Positions 24,226-33,132 of a stretch of DNA of 64,000 nucleotides are shown one piece after another (within the stretch, counting starts at the first letter, position 1; each line of letters begins with the position of its first letter). Location: positions 147,911-211,910 of the forward strand of contig NZ_JAPZVP010000010.1 in the NCBI RefSeq assembly GCF_027622875.1, written 5' to 3'. This stretch comes from Glycomyces luteolus (lineage in GTDB: Bacteria; Actinomycetota; Actinomycetes; Mycobacteriales; Micromonosporaceae). The notes under the pieces are model-generated. The model saw only the letters and a list, made by a program, of their open reading frames with translations, searched no databases and had not been told where the DNA came from. The position numbers and the translations under genes are program-made.

Positions 24226-26652
24226 CTAGTCGTTGACGGCCCGCAGGACCGGCTTCGCGGTCAGCGCCCGCTGGAGTTCGGGCGAGGCGGCGATCGCCTC
24301 GCTCTGGACGGTGAAGGTGACCTGCTCACCGGGGACGAGCGTGATGAGGGCCTTGTCCACCACCGCGTCCGAGTCGAGGCGGTCGGCGAACAGGCACAGG
24401 TCGCGGAGCACGCTCTCGGCGTGGACGGTGACGGCGACGCCGCCGTCGATCGCGGCGACTTCGGTCGTGAACCGGGCCTTCGGCCAGTCCATGTCCTTGT
24501 CCTCCTTGGTGAACCAGGTTGCTCGCGGGAAGTCCTCGCGGCCGGTCATCAGGAATTCGCCGTCCTTCGGGATCGCGCCCGGCTCGAGTTCGAGCACGGC
24601 GGTGTCGCGCGGGTCGATCTCCATCTGCACGAGCGCCCGGCCGATGATGCGGCCCTCGGCGTTGCACTTCCAGAAGCCGATCACGCCCGCCCAGGTCTCG
24701 GCGGAGTCGTTGACCACCACCATGTTCAGGCCGTCGCCCTCGGGTTGGAAGGTCACGAGGCGCTCGGCGAAGACGTCGCGCAGCGCGTACCAGAGCGGCT
24801 TGAGCCGCTCCTCGCCGTCGATCGCGGCCCACGAGGTGACGGGCCAGCAGTCGTTGAGCTGCCACATGATCGCGCCGGAGCAGTAGGGCTGGAGCGAGCG
24901 GAAGTACTCGATGCCGAGCCGGATCGCGCGGGCCTGGTTGACCTGCGTGAAATACAGCCAGTCATCGAAATCGCGCACGGGCGGCAGGTGGGCGTCGAGG
25001 CCGCGCTGGAGCTTCTCCTGGCCGCTCGCGGCCTTCTGGTGCCACAGCATCGCCGGGCTCGCGGCTTCGAGCGGTTCGTCGCTGACCATGCGCCGCACCG
25101 TGGCCCAGGTGGGCGGGGCCTGGTAGCCGAACTCGGCGACGAACCGCGGCTTCCAGTCGCGGTAGCGGGTGTAGTCGAGGTCGTTCCAGACGTCCCAGAT
25201 GTGGACGGACGCGTGCGCCTGCTCGTTCGGGTGCAGTTCGCGTGTGCCGGAATAGGGGCTGCCGGGCCAGTACGGTCGGGTGCCGTCCACTTCGGCCACG
25301 AGCTTCGGAAGCAGGTCGTGGTAGTAGCCCGCGCCCCAGGTGCGCTCGCCGAGGTCGCCCTGCCAGTCCCAGTCGTGCCAGCCCCAGAGGTTCTCGTTGT
25401 TGCCGGTCCAGGTGACCAGGCTCGGGTGCGGTGCGAGGCGGACCAGGTTGTCCCGCGCCTCTTCCTCTACTTCGGACCAGAAAGGTTCCTCTTCGGGGTA
25501 TGCGGCGCACGCGAACAGGAAGTCCTGCATGACGAGGAGCCCGAGACGGTCGCACAGGGCGTAGAAGTCGTCCGACTCGTAGATCCCCCCGCCCCACACG
25601 CGGATGCAGTTGATGTTGGCCGCCGCCGCTTGGGAGAGCCGCCGCGCGTAGCGGTCCGCGCCGACCCGGGAGGGCAGGACGTCGTCGGGGATCCAGTTGG
25701 CGCCCTTGACCCAGATCGGCGCACCGTTGACCTTGAGCTGGTACGGCCGACCGTGCCCGTCGGGTTCAGTGTCCAGTTCGACGGTGCGGAATCCGATCCT
25801 CCAGCGCCAGGAGTCGAGCACGTCAGGCCGCGATACCAGGTCGACGCTGACCGCGTAGAGGCGCTGGCTCCCGTAGCCGCGCGGCCACCACAGCTCGGGG
25901 TCCTCGACTTCGAAGCGGATCTCGGCGGTGTCCGTCCCGGCGGGCACTCGGGCCACCTGCCCCCGGCCCTCGACCGTGCAGACGAGTTCCAGGTCCGTCT
26001 CGGCCGCTTTGTCAAGGCGCACTGCGAGGTCGAGGATGCCGCGGCCGTCGGCGACGTCGACCCGCGGGATCACCTCGGCGATCCTCGCGGTCTTCCAGCA
26101 CTCCAGGCGCACCGGCCGCCAGATCCCGGCTCCCGCGAGGTTCGGACCCCAGTCCCAGCCGAAGTTGCAGGCGGCCTTGCGGATGAAGTTGCCGGGCTCG
26201 GGGTAGGCGTTCGGACGGTCGCCGAGCCGGTCGCGCTGGGCCTCGGCGTAGGTGTACGGCGCGGTGAAGTGCACCTCGAGTTCGTTGGCGCCCTGGCGGA
26301 TGCGCTCGCGCACGTTGAAGCGGTAGCGGCGGTGCATGTTCGCGGTCTCGCCGATGACGGTGCCGTTGAGACTGATCCGGGCGACCGTGTCGAGCCCGTC
26401 GAAGACCAGGTCGATCCCGTCCCAGTCGCCCGCTTCATAGGCGAACGAGGTCCGGTAGGTCCAGTCGTGCCGGCCGACCCAGGCCAGGTCGCGCTCGGCC
26501 TCGTCCACGTACGGGTCGCCGGTGAGGCCTGCGGCCAGTAGGTCGGCGACCACTTCGCCTGGCACGGACGCCGGGATCGCGTCGACGGCCACCGGGGCCC
26601 CGGGGTCGCCGGTGACGGTCCAGCCTTCGTGCAGGGTTCGCTTGGCGCTCAA
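24226..26652 (-). CDS. GH2 beta-mannosidase
   Basis: An 808-residue cytoplasmic enzyme (no signal peptide) releasing mannose from the non-reducing ends of manno-oligosaccharides. The sugar-binding, immunoglobulin-like and TIM-barrel domains follow in GH2 order. The acid/base is Glu420 (TGNNE) and the nucleophile Glu507 (VAEFGYQ). KGANWIP and RVWGGGIYE match beta-mannosidases rather than beta-galactosidases. The Shine-Dalgarno is weak. It diverges from a LacI regulator and has a long leader with strong hairpins (26694-26797) and an operator-like CGGTTAAGCGCTGTC. It would complete mannan breakdown started by the GH5 enzyme at 28323. Confidence 0.93.
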   Translation of the reverse strand: MSAKRTLHEGWTVTGDPGAPVAVDAIPASVPGEVVADLLAAGLTGDPYVDEAERDLAWVGRHDWTYRTSFAYEAGDWDGIDLVFDGLDTVARISLNGTVIGETANMHRRYRFNVRERIRQGANELEVHFTAPYTYAEAQRDRLGDRPNAYPEPGNFIRKAACNFGWDWGPNLAGAGIWRPVRLECWKTARIAEVIPRVDVADGRGILDLAVRLDKAAETDLELVCTVEGRGQVARVPAGTDTAEIRFEVEDPELWWPRGYGSQRLYAVSVDLVSRPDVLDSWRWRIGFRTVELDTEPDGHGRPYQLKVNGAPIWVKGANWIPDDVLPSRVGADRYARRLSQAAAANINCIRVWGGGIYESDDFYALCDRLGLLVMQDFLFACAAYPEEEPFWSEVEEEARDNLVRLAPHPSLVTWTGNNENLWGWHDWDWQGDLGERTWGAGYYHDLLPKLVAEVDGTRPYWPGSPYSGTRELHPNEQAHASVHIWDVWNDLDYTRYRDWKPRFVAEFGYQAPPTWATVRRMVSDEPLEAASPAMLWHQKAASGQEKLQRGLDAHLPPVRDFDDWLYFTQVNQARAIRLGIEYFRSLQPYCSGAIMWQLNDCWPVTSWAAIDGEERLKPLWYALRDVFAERLVTFQPEGDGLNMVVVNDSAETWAGVIGFWKCNAEGRIIGRALVQMEIDPRDTAVLELEPGAIPKDGEFLMTGREDFPRATWFTKEDKDMDWPKARFTTEVAAIDGGVAVTVHAESVLRDLCLFADRLDSDAVVDKALITLVPGEQVTFTVQSEAIAASPELQRALTAKPVLRAVND

Positions 26653-26693
26653 AGAGACTCCTATGCCTTGGTTAGCGAGCGATGGGCACGGCG

Positions 26694-26719
26694 CGGGACG
26701 CTCGCCCTAGAGCGTCCCG
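26694..26719. other. 10-bp hairpin in the mannosidase leader
   Basis: CGGGACGCTC-GCCCTA-GAGCGTCCCG is a perfect 10-bp stem with a 6-base loop, 42-67 bases before the mannosidase start. It could act as attenuator, RNA stabiliser or operator. No T-tract follows on the minus strand. Confidence 0.45.
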
Positions 26720-26753
26720 GTCCGAACGTACTCATGCCTTGATACCCGAAAGG

Positions 26754-26797
26754 GCGATGCCCATGATGCTGCACCGCTGCTTCATCAAGGGCATCGC
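26754..26797. other. long hairpin in the mannosidase-lacI intergenic region
   Basis: GCGATGCCC pairs with GGGCATCGC (9 bp), then one A-A mismatch, then TGATG with CATCA (5 bp) around a 14-base loop. Together with 26694-26719 it makes this 472-base divergent region unusually structured. The rest of the region holds operators and promoters and no convincing gene. Confidence 0.45.
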
Positions 26798-26893
26798 GAG
26801 GGACCCCATGCTTCGAGATCACGGTGACGTTCACTCCGTTCGGGTAAGGGGTCCACCGGCGGGGCACAGCGCGGCTTACGGGACTCGTGGGAC

Positions 26894-26910
26894 GACAGCG
26901 CTTAACCGAG
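26894..26910 (-). promoter_or_regulatory. LacI-like operator upstream of the beta-mannosidase gene
   Basis: The minus-strand sequence CTCGGTTAAGCGCTGTC contains TAAGCGCTGTC, identical to the pectinesterase site, and CGGTTAA, shared with the GH5 site. A possible -10 (TATAGGTT region) lies just upstream at about 26914-26925. Confidence 0.5.
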
Positions 26911-26989
26911 TAAGTGACCCGAACCTATATCTCATCTCACACCCAGGCAATGACTTGACCGCACCGTGACCCAATTGAAATTATGGTTG

Positions 26990-27022
26990 TCGATATATCG
27001 AAGAAGCACGCTGAACCGGTTC
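26990..27022. promoter_or_regulatory. two palindromes upstream of lacI
   Basis: TCGATATATCGA (26990-27001) and GAACCGGTTC (27013-27022) are perfect palindromes. The second, with its central CG pair, has the form of a LacI-family operator and may mediate autoregulation. Confidence 0.45.
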
Positions 27023-27123
27023 GCCGAAACCGTGCGCTAGAGTCTTGGAACCGGCGCCTCGCCCTGATCCACAGGCCAGGCCCTAACGCGGGCCGTACCC
27101 GAAGCCACCTGAGAGGACCACCG

Positions 27124-28173
27124 ATGACCAGGCGAGTCACCATCGCCGACATCGCCGCCGCGGCGGGAGTGTCGAAGGGCGCGGTCTCCTACGCCCTCAA
27201 CGGGAGGCCCGGGGTCTCGGAGGCCACGCGGACCAAGATCCTCGCCATAGCCGCCGAGATGGGCTTCGTCCCCAACCGGGCCGCCCGCTCCCTCTCGGTC
27301 TCCTCCGCGCAGGCCGTGGGCATCGCGCTGCGCCGCTCCGCGCGCACCATCGGCATCGAGCCGTACTACATGGAGCTCATCAGCGGCATCGAGGCCACCC
27401 TCTCGGCCGGGTCCTTCGGCCTCACGCTCCAGATCGTGGGCACCGTCGAGGAGGAGCTGGAGGTCTACCGGCGCTGGTGGGCCGAGCGGCGCGTCGACGG
27501 CGTGCTGCTGTGCGACATCGGCACCAGCGACCGCCGCCTCGACTTCATCGCCGACCTCGGGCTTCCCGCCGTGGCCGTGGGCGGTCCGGTCGAGGGCGCG
27601 CGGGTCCCGGCGGTCTGGCACGACGACGTCGAGCCGTGCCGCGACATCCTCGAGTACCTGTACACCTTGGGCCACCGCCGCGTCGCCCGCGTCGCGGGCA
27701 TCCCGGGCCTGCTCCACACCGCGATCCGCGACCAGGCGTACGCCGACACCGCGGCCGAACTCGACTTCGAAACCGTCACGACCATCCACAGCGACTACAC
27801 CGGCGAGCAGGGCGCCCAGATCACCAGGCGGCTGCTCTCCTCGTCCAAGCGCCCCACCGCGATCGTCTACGACAACGACGTGATGGCCGTGGCCGGCCTC
27901 GGCGTCGCGCACGAGCTCGGCCTCGAAATCCCCGAGCAGCTGTCGGTCGTGGCCTGGGACGACTCGCCGCTGTGCCGCCTCACCCACCCGGCCCTCACCT
28001 CGCTGACCCGGGACATCCCGGCATACGGCTCCAAATGCGCCGAAGTCCTCCTGACGCTCATCGGCGAGAACAAAGTGAGCGAGCCGCCGAGCACCGAATC
28101 GCGAACTTTCTCGGTTCAGTGCAGGCCCGCGCAGCTCTCGCCGCGCGGCTCGACGGGGCTGGCCCAGGCCTGA
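27124..28173 (+). CDS. LacI-family regulator of polysaccharide use
   Basis: A 349-residue regulator. The N-terminal helix-turn-helix and hinge is classic (VTIADIAAAAGVSKGAVSYA, then NGRPGVSEATR), followed by a periplasmic-binding-protein-like sugar sensor domain (DGVLLCD, GHRRVARVAG, AIVYDNDVMA, VAWDDSPLC). ATG 27124 has GAGAGGA upstream; an in-frame extension to 26983 is not family-like. It sits between the beta-mannosidase and GH5 genes. Operator-like CGGTTA(A) elements in front of those genes and the pectinesterase gene suggest it controls all three. The inducer is probably a manno- or related oligosaccharide (inference). Confidence 0.93.
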   Translation: MTRRVTIADIAAAAGVSKGAVSYALNGRPGVSEATRTKILAIAAEMGFVPNRAARSLSVSSAQAVGIALRRSARTIGIEPYYMELISGIEATLSAGSFGLTLQIVGTVEEELEVYRRWWAERRVDGVLLCDIGTSDRRLDFIADLGLPAVAVGGPVEGARVPAVWHDDVEPCRDILEYLYTLGHRRVARVAGIPGLLHTAIRDQAYADTAAELDFETVTTIHSDYTGEQGAQITRRLLSSSKRPTAIVYDNDVMAVAGLGVAHELGLEIPEQLSVVAWDDSPLCRLTHPALTSLTRDIPAYGSKCAEVLLTLIGENKVSEPPSTESRTFSVQCRPAQLSPRGSTGLAQA

Positions 28174-28274
28174 GCCGCGGCCCGCGGCGGTCCTCGCAGT
28201 TCCGGCCCGCCCACGGACCAATCTCGCGGCACATCTTGAACCCCATCAATATTTATGGTTCTCTATGTTGAAGC

Positions 28275-28293
28275 GGTGATTAACCGATTCACC
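28275..28293. promoter_or_regulatory. operator-like inverted repeat upstream of the GH5 gene
   Basis: GGTGATTAACCGATTCACC has 5-base arms GGTGA/TCACC around TTAACCGAT. TTAACCGA is shared in the same form by the mannosidase (CTTAACCGAG) and, as GTAACCGATT, the pectinesterase upstream regions. Confidence 0.55.
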
Positions 28294-28322
28294 TCCCACC
28301 CGGATCTACAGATGGGATCGAC

Positions 28323-29732
28323 ATGGAAACCGGCTCACCCGACGCCGCCCCGGCACGGCGTCGACTGACACGCCGCCGCCGCATGCGCAAGTGGCTCATG
28401 GCAACCGCCGCCGCTCTGGCCGTCGCCTTCGCGGGGGTCTGGCAGCTGATCCCGGCGAGCGCGCAGCAGACCGGCGGATTCTCGATCGAGGGCACGCGGC
28501 TCATCGACGCCAACGGCAACCCGTTCATCATGCGCGGCTCCACCCACCCCGACGTCTGGTACCAGGGCGAGTTCGAGAGCTTCGGCGAGATCAGCGACCT
28601 CGGCGCCAACACCGTCCGCGTCGTCCTCGGCTCCGGCCAACGCAACTGGGGCACCACCAGCGGAGCGCGCGTGCAGCAGATCGTGGACGAATGCAAGGCC
28701 CAGCGCCTCATCTGCGTCCTCGAAGTCCACGACACCACCGGCTACGGCGAAGAGGCCGGCGCGGCCAGCCTCGACCAGGCCGTCACCTACTGGGAGGGCC
28801 TGTACTCCGTCTTGGAGGGCGAAGAGGCCTACGTGCTCATCAACATCGGGAACGAGCCGATCGGCAACACCAACCCCGCCCAGTGGACCCAGGCCACGGT
28901 GAACGCCGTCGACCGCATGCGCGACATCGGCTTCGAGCACACCCTGGTCGTGGACGCCCCGAACTGGGGCCAGGACTGGACCAACACCATGCGGGACAAC
29001 GCCCCCGCGGTGGCGGCGGCCGACCCGCTCGGCAACACGCTGTTCTCGGTGCACATGTACCAGGTCTACAGCTCCCCGCAGACCGTCATCGACTACTTCG
29101 ACGCGTTCGAGGCGATGAACCTGCCGCTCATCGTCGGCGAGTACGCCGACACCCACCAGGGCTCCACGGTCGCCTGGGAGACCATCCAGTCGGAGGCGCA
29201 CGCGCGCGGCATCGGCTGGATCGGCTGGTCGTACTCGGGCAACAGCGATCCGATCCTCGACCAGGTGCTCAGCTTCGACCCGAACCAGATGACCACCTAC
29301 GGCGAGCGGATCTTCGAGTCCACCTACGGCATCGGGAACACCGCCGAGCGCGCCTCGGTCTACGGCGACGACCCGGACCCGACCACGCCGACCTCGACCC
29401 CCAGCGACGATCCGACCACCGGCGGCCCCGCCGAGGGCGACTGCACCGCGAAGATCGCCGTGGTCAGCTCCTGGGGCGGCGGCTGGCAGGGGAACGTCAC
29501 CGTCACCGCCGACCAGGGCGCCGTCGACGGCTGGCGGCTCACCTGGACGTGGGCCGGGGCCACCCGGATCACGAGCAGCTGGAACGCCGACCTGACGGCC
29601 TCCGGTGCGGGCGTGACCGCGCAGGACGTGGGCTGGAACGCCTCCGTCGCCAGCGGCCAGAGCCGCGAGGTCTTCGGCTTCATCGCGTCCAGTCCGACCG
29701 AGATGCCGGCCGTGACCTGCGAAGCGATCTGA
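28323..29732 (+). CDS. secreted GH5 glycoside hydrolase (mannanase-like) with CBM2
   Basis: A 469-residue exported enzyme. An Arg-rich N-terminus (LTRRRRMRKWLM) and hydrophobic segment end at SAQQ. The GH5 barrel spans about 52-345 with acid/base Glu178 (INIGNEP) and nucleophile Glu273 (IVGEYAD); the pattern fits the bacterial mannanase subfamily (GH5_8-like) better than cellulases. A Thr/Pro/Asp linker joins a CBM2 (about 375-469; CTAKIAVVSSWGGGWQGNVT), which binds cellulose-type surfaces. It probably cuts plant mannan outside the cell and feeds the GH2 beta-mannosidase. ATG 28323 is used, but translation from ATG 28383 would still leave a signal peptide. Confidence 0.9.
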   Translation: METGSPDAAPARRRLTRRRRMRKWLMATAAALAVAFAGVWQLIPASAQQTGGFSIEGTRLIDANGNPFIMRGSTHPDVWYQGEFESFGEISDLGANTVRVVLGSGQRNWGTTSGARVQQIVDECKAQRLICVLEVHDTTGYGEEAGAASLDQAVTYWEGLYSVLEGEEAYVLINIGNEPIGNTNPAQWTQATVNAVDRMRDIGFEHTLVVDAPNWGQDWTNTMRDNAPAVAAADPLGNTLFSVHMYQVYSSPQTVIDYFDAFEAMNLPLIVGEYADTHQGSTVAWETIQSEAHARGIGWIGWSYSGNSDPILDQVLSFDPNQMTTYGERIFESTYGIGNTAERASVYGDDPDPTTPTSTPSDDPTTGGPAEGDCTAKIAVVSSWGGGWQGNVTVTADQGAVDGWRLTWTWAGATRITSSWNADLTASGAGVTAQDVGWNASVASGQSREVFGFIASSPTEMPAVTCEAI

Positions 29733-29748
29733 TCGGGCAATGAAAAAG

Positions 29749-29778
29749 CGGGCGGCGGACCTCTCGGTTCGCCGCCCG
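29749..29778. terminator. terminator between GH5 gene and the small gene at 29805
   Basis: CGGGCGGCGGAC pairs with GTTCGCCGCCCG (12 bp, one wobble) around a 6-base loop. AAAAA precedes it on the plus strand, so it ends in TTTTT for the minus-strand transcript and probably acts bidirectionally. Confidence 0.8.
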
Positions 29779-29804
29779 TCTCGTGTGCGTGCTAGCCGCG
29801 CTCC

Positions 29805-30023
29805 TTAACCGTTCTTGGTCGGGAGCTGGAACTTGGCGGGCCCGCCCTTAGGCATCTGGGAGCGGACGCCGCCCTTCTTGTTGCCGATGGGCTGGTGGCC
29901 GGTCTTCTCAGCCTTCTTGCCGCGGGCGAGCGCGCGGCGCTGCTCGCGGTTCAGCGGCTCCTCGGCGGTGCCTTCGGTTGCTTCTTCTGCGGCTTCTTGG
30001 GCCTTGGGAGCTTCGGCGGTCAT
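29805..30023 (-). CDS. small basic protein of unknown function
   Basis: A 72-residue protein with an acidic N-terminus (APKAQEAAEEA) and a basic C-terminal half containing NREQRRALARGKK and a Gly/Lys-rich tail. ATG 30023 has the strong Shine-Dalgarno AAGGGGAAG. NREQRRA-type small proteins recur in actinobacteria, which supports a real gene, but no function is known. The charge suggests RNA or DNA binding. It converges on the GH5 gene. Confidence 0.75.
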   Translation of the reverse strand: MTAEAPKAQEAAEEATEGTAEEPLNREQRRALARGKKAEKTGHQPIGNKKGGVRSQMPKGGPAKFQLPTKNG

Positions 30024-30239
30024 ACGCTTCCCCTTTTCGGGTAGAGAGTGAAGAGACGTGAGCGCGAAACGGAGTCTGACTCGACGTCTCGAGAACTTGG
30101 CACTCAGTCGTATTGGCGGCCTCATCGCAGGAGGCGGCCGAATCTCTTCTAAAAGATCATGCCGCCCACTCTAGCGGAGGCCCTGACGCGGCACAACAGC
30201 GTTTGCGAGTGGCGGCCGAGTGACTCTACCCTCATACGC

Positions 30240-31502
30240 ATGACACAGCCCAGCCGTCGCAGCTCGCAGGCCGACCCGGCGCCCAGCCCGGCGAAGCTCG
30301 CGCGCGTGCGCACGGTCGCCCAGGACGCCATGCGCGGCGCCCGCTGGTGGACCCTCCTCGACCTCGAGCGGATCCTCCGCGCCGACACCGAGTTCTGGCG
30401 CGACCTGTGGGCCCCCTCCCTCGCGATCGCCGCCCACAAGGTCGGGCTCAGGAATGCGCGGTCGCGGCTCGACGAGGCGATCGACGCCGGGTTCCACCAG
30501 ACCGACCTGTTCGAACCCGAGCTCTCGGCGGCGTTCGGCGCGGACCCGGACTGGCAGCGGGTGATCGAGCGCGCCCGCGCGAACGTTCCCGTGCCCGCGC
30601 TGCGGCTCACCGCCTGGCCCGAGCCCGGACCGGCCGCGCCGCTGCGCCTCGACCGCGCTGAGGCCCACCGCGTGCCGCAGCTGCTGCCGCGCCTCCCCCG
30701 GCCCGGCGAGGGCGCTTGGGAGACCGCCAAGACGCTCCTGGGGTGGACGGCCGGGCTGTGGCGGCACGCCAACGCCCGCATCAACGCCGGCGACGCCCTG
30801 GACGTGCTCGAACAGGTCGCGAACGGCGCGCGCTACTCCTGCGTCGAGTACTCGATCGTGCTCGCCCAAGGACTCAACGCGCTCCGCGTCCCGGCCCGCA
30901 GGGTCTGGCTGCGACGCGGGGACTACCACGACGGCATCGGGCAGGGCCACGCCGTGGCCGAGGCCTGGATCGACGACCTCGACCAGTGGGTGCTGCTCGA
31001 CGGCCAGCACGGGGCGTACTGGGCCGATGAGCACGGCAAGCCGCTGAGCCTGCCCGAACTGCAAGCGCGCGGACACCCCGCGCGGCCGGTGCACGTCGGC
31101 GCGCGCGAGCTCATGAAGGACCCGGCCCTGTGGGCGGCGTACTTCGCGCACGCCTCGGTCTCCGGGATCGCCTGGGAGCCGAAGGGATTCGTGCCGGTCT
31201 TCCAGGACGGCCAGGTCCTCGCTACCGAGCGCCTCGTCCGCGACAGCGCCGACGCCTACCCGCGGCTCTCCGACCTCGCGATCGGCGTCACCGCGATCGG
31301 CGGCGCACCGGCGGTCGAGTTGAAACCCGTGCACCCGTATGCGGTCGCCGGGTCCTGGAACGGCGAGACCATCACTGTGCAAGGGCGGCAGCGGTTCGCG
31401 CGTGTACTCGACCGCGAGCCGGGCGAGCACCGGGCGGCGCTGGCCGCCGTGACCCCGTACGGGCCCTTGGCGTCCCGCGAACTTCGCTGGACCGCGAGCT
31501 GA
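30240..31502 (+). CDS. transglutaminase-like (papain-fold) protein
   Basis: A 420-residue protein without a signal peptide. The middle carries a transglutaminase-like catalytic triad: Cys in YSCVEYSIVLAQGL, His in QGHAVAEAWI and Asp in WVLLDGQHG. The flanking N-terminal 170 and C-terminal 130 residues are unassigned. It may be a cysteine protease or amidase; the substrate is unknown. ATG 30240 follows TACCCT by seven bases with no Shine-Dalgarno (leaderless). Confidence 0.8.
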   Translation: MTQPSRRSSQADPAPSPAKLARVRTVAQDAMRGARWWTLLDLERILRADTEFWRDLWAPSLAIAAHKVGLRNARSRLDEAIDAGFHQTDLFEPELSAAFGADPDWQRVIERARANVPVPALRLTAWPEPGPAAPLRLDRAEAHRVPQLLPRLPRPGEGAWETAKTLLGWTAGLWRHANARINAGDALDVLEQVANGARYSCVEYSIVLAQGLNALRVPARRVWLRRGDYHDGIGQGHAVAEAWIDDLDQWVLLDGQHGAYWADEHGKPLSLPELQARGHPARPVHVGARELMKDPALWAAYFAHASVSGIAWEPKGFVPVFQDGQVLATERLVRDSADAYPRLSDLAIGVTAIGGAPAVELKPVHPYAVAGSWNGETITVQGRQRFARVLDREPGEHRAALAAVTPYGPLASRELRWTAS

Positions 31503-31860
31503 GAGAACCGTGCTGAAATACGATGCGGTTTAATGTCTAGTATTCCGGTAGGAGTACTGTTATATTCGAGTCATGAAGCCCGCCAACGCTCTCGCACAGC
31601 GGCGCGAGGTAGACCAGATGCGCGTCGCCAGCGCCCTCTGTCGCTGACCCGATCCCGCCGGTCCTTGCCGCCCGCTCCCCCTGAGCGCCCCGGATCCACT
31701 TCCCTCTGAGCCGCAAAGGCTTTCGCACGGCACTGCCGATCCCGAATTCCCGCCGATACCGCAGGTCGGCGCCGCAGTCGCCGCGACAGGGCCGTCCGCA
31801 CGCACGCGTCCGACCTATTGCTTCACGCCTTCATTCGTACTGCACACCACAAGGAGCACC
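31503..31860. other. 358-base region upstream of the haloperoxidase-like gene
   Basis: It holds the leaderless leader-peptide gene (31573-31647), its TATATT -10 (31561-31566), a direct pair of near-matching AGTATT/AGTACT steps just upstream, and a short hairpin CGCTC-CCCCT-GAGCG (31673-31687). The remaining stretch to the start codon at 31861 shows nothing else convincing. Confidence 0.5.
31573..31647 (+). CDS. leaderless Cys-containing leader peptide (24 aa)
   Basis: ATG 31573 lies six bases after a TATATT -10 hexamer. The 24-codon frame ends with Arg-Val-Ala-Ser-Ala-Leu-Cys-Arg and stop, preceded by RREVDQM. The pattern R-x-V-D-x-x-R-V-A-S-A-L-C is that of actinobacterial putative leader peptides, many found ahead of sulfur-related genes and thought to sense cysteine or its tRNA charging. 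Its target would be the haloperoxidase-like gene 213 bases downstream. The mechanism here is inference. Confidence 0.7.
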   Translation: MKPANALAQRREVDQMRVASALCR

Positions 31861-33132
31861 ATGTCCTCCACCCGTCGCACCGCCGTCTCCCGCCGCGCGA
31901 TCCTCGCCGCCGCACCGGTCGCCGCCGCGGGCGCCGTCGGCGTCGCCGCTCCGGGCTCGGCCGGGCCCGCAGCTTCAGCTGCCGCACTGCGCTGGTTCGA
32001 TACGACCGACGCCACGGTCACCGCCGCGCCCGCTCCGACGCAGGTCACCAACAGCCGCACCTGGGCCGTCGCCTGGCTCGCGGCCGCCCGCGCCGTCCGG
32101 CGGGTTCCCCACGGCGCCAACGCATCCCACTACCGCGAGGCCGCGCTCGCCACGGCGGTGCATCGTGCGCTGACTGTCATCACGCCCGCGCGGGCCACCG
32201 AACTCGATGCGGCCCTCGCCGAAGCGCTCGCCGCGATTCCGGATGGAAGCGCCAAGCGCAGGGGAGCCGCGGCAGGCGTCGCACGCGCCGACGCGCTGCT
32301 GACCGAGCGGGAGGGCGACGGCCTCGATCCGGCTTCGGTCAACGTCGCCTGGACGCCGCCCGCCGCCGCGCCCGGGGTCTGGCAGCCGACGCCGACGGCC
32401 TTCGGCCCCGGCCTGCAGGCGGGCACGCGCCACGCGGTGCCGTTCGCGCTCGACAGCGGGGAACAGTTCCGTCTGCCGGCGCCGCCCGCGCTCGGTTCGG
32501 CCGCGTACCGGGCCGATGTCGAAGAGGTCCGCGTGTACGGCGCTTTGCACAGCACCGTCCGGACCCAGGCGCAGACCGACACCGCGCAGTTCTGGCTCGG
32601 CAGCTCGTTCACGCTGTACACGCCGGTGCTGCGGGCCGCGCTGGAGCATCACCGGGGTTCGCTGCGCGAGCAGGTCGAGCTGGTGGCGCTGTTCCACGTC
32701 GCCTCGGTGGACACGCAGATCGCCACCTCGGACAGCAAGTACGCCCACGTGCTCTGGCGGCCGGTGACGGCGATCGCCGGGCCGTTGGACGACGGCGACC
32801 CGCAGACCGCGCAGGACCCGTCGTGGGCGCCCCTGCACACCACGCCGTCGCACCCGGACTACCCGAGCGGGCACAACACGTACTCCGGTTCCGCCGAGGA
32901 GGTGCTCACGCAGCTGGTCGGCGACGGGCCGGGCGCGGCGTTCACCATCCCGAGCCCGAGTGCGCCGGGCGTGACCCGCACGTACACGACCTGGCATCCG
33001 CTGACGACTGAGAACGTCGACGCGCGGGTCTGGTCGGGCATCCACTCCCGCACGGCCGACGTGGCGGGTGTGGAGCTGAGCCGGACGGTGGCCGCGCATG
33101 TGCTGAGCAGGTCGGACGACCTGCTCGAGTAA
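31861..33132 (+). CDS. secreted vanadium-dependent haloperoxidase-like (PAP2 superfamily) protein
   Basis: A 423-residue protein with a Tat-type signal (SRRAILAAAPVAAAGAVG). The vanadate/phosphate-binding motifs are K-x6-RP (KYAHVLWRP), PSGH (HPDYPSGHNTYSGSAEE) and a C-terminal SGIHSRTAD, as in bacterial VHPO-like proteins; many of these act as phosphatases or have no known halide activity. ATG 31861 has AAGGAG upstream. A leaderless leader peptide precedes it. The export signal places it outside the membrane. Confidence 0.88.
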   Translation: MSSTRRTAVSRRAILAAAPVAAAGAVGVAAPGSAGPAASAAALRWFDTTDATVTAAPAPTQVTNSRTWAVAWLAAARAVRRVPHGANASHYREAALATAVHRALTVITPARATELDAALAEALAAIPDGSAKRRGAAAGVARADALLTEREGDGLDPASVNVAWTPPAAAPGVWQPTPTAFGPGLQAGTRHAVPFALDSGEQFRLPAPPALGSAAYRADVEEVRVYGALHSTVRTQAQTDTAQFWLGSSFTLYTPVLRAALEHHRGSLREQVELVALFHVASVDTQIATSDSKYAHVLWRPVTAIAGPLDDGDPQTAQDPSWAPLHTTPSHPDYPSGHNTYSGSAEEVLTQLVGDGPGAAFTIPSPSAPGVTRTYTTWHPLTTENVDARVWSGIHSRTADVAGVELSRTVAAHVLSRSDDLLE

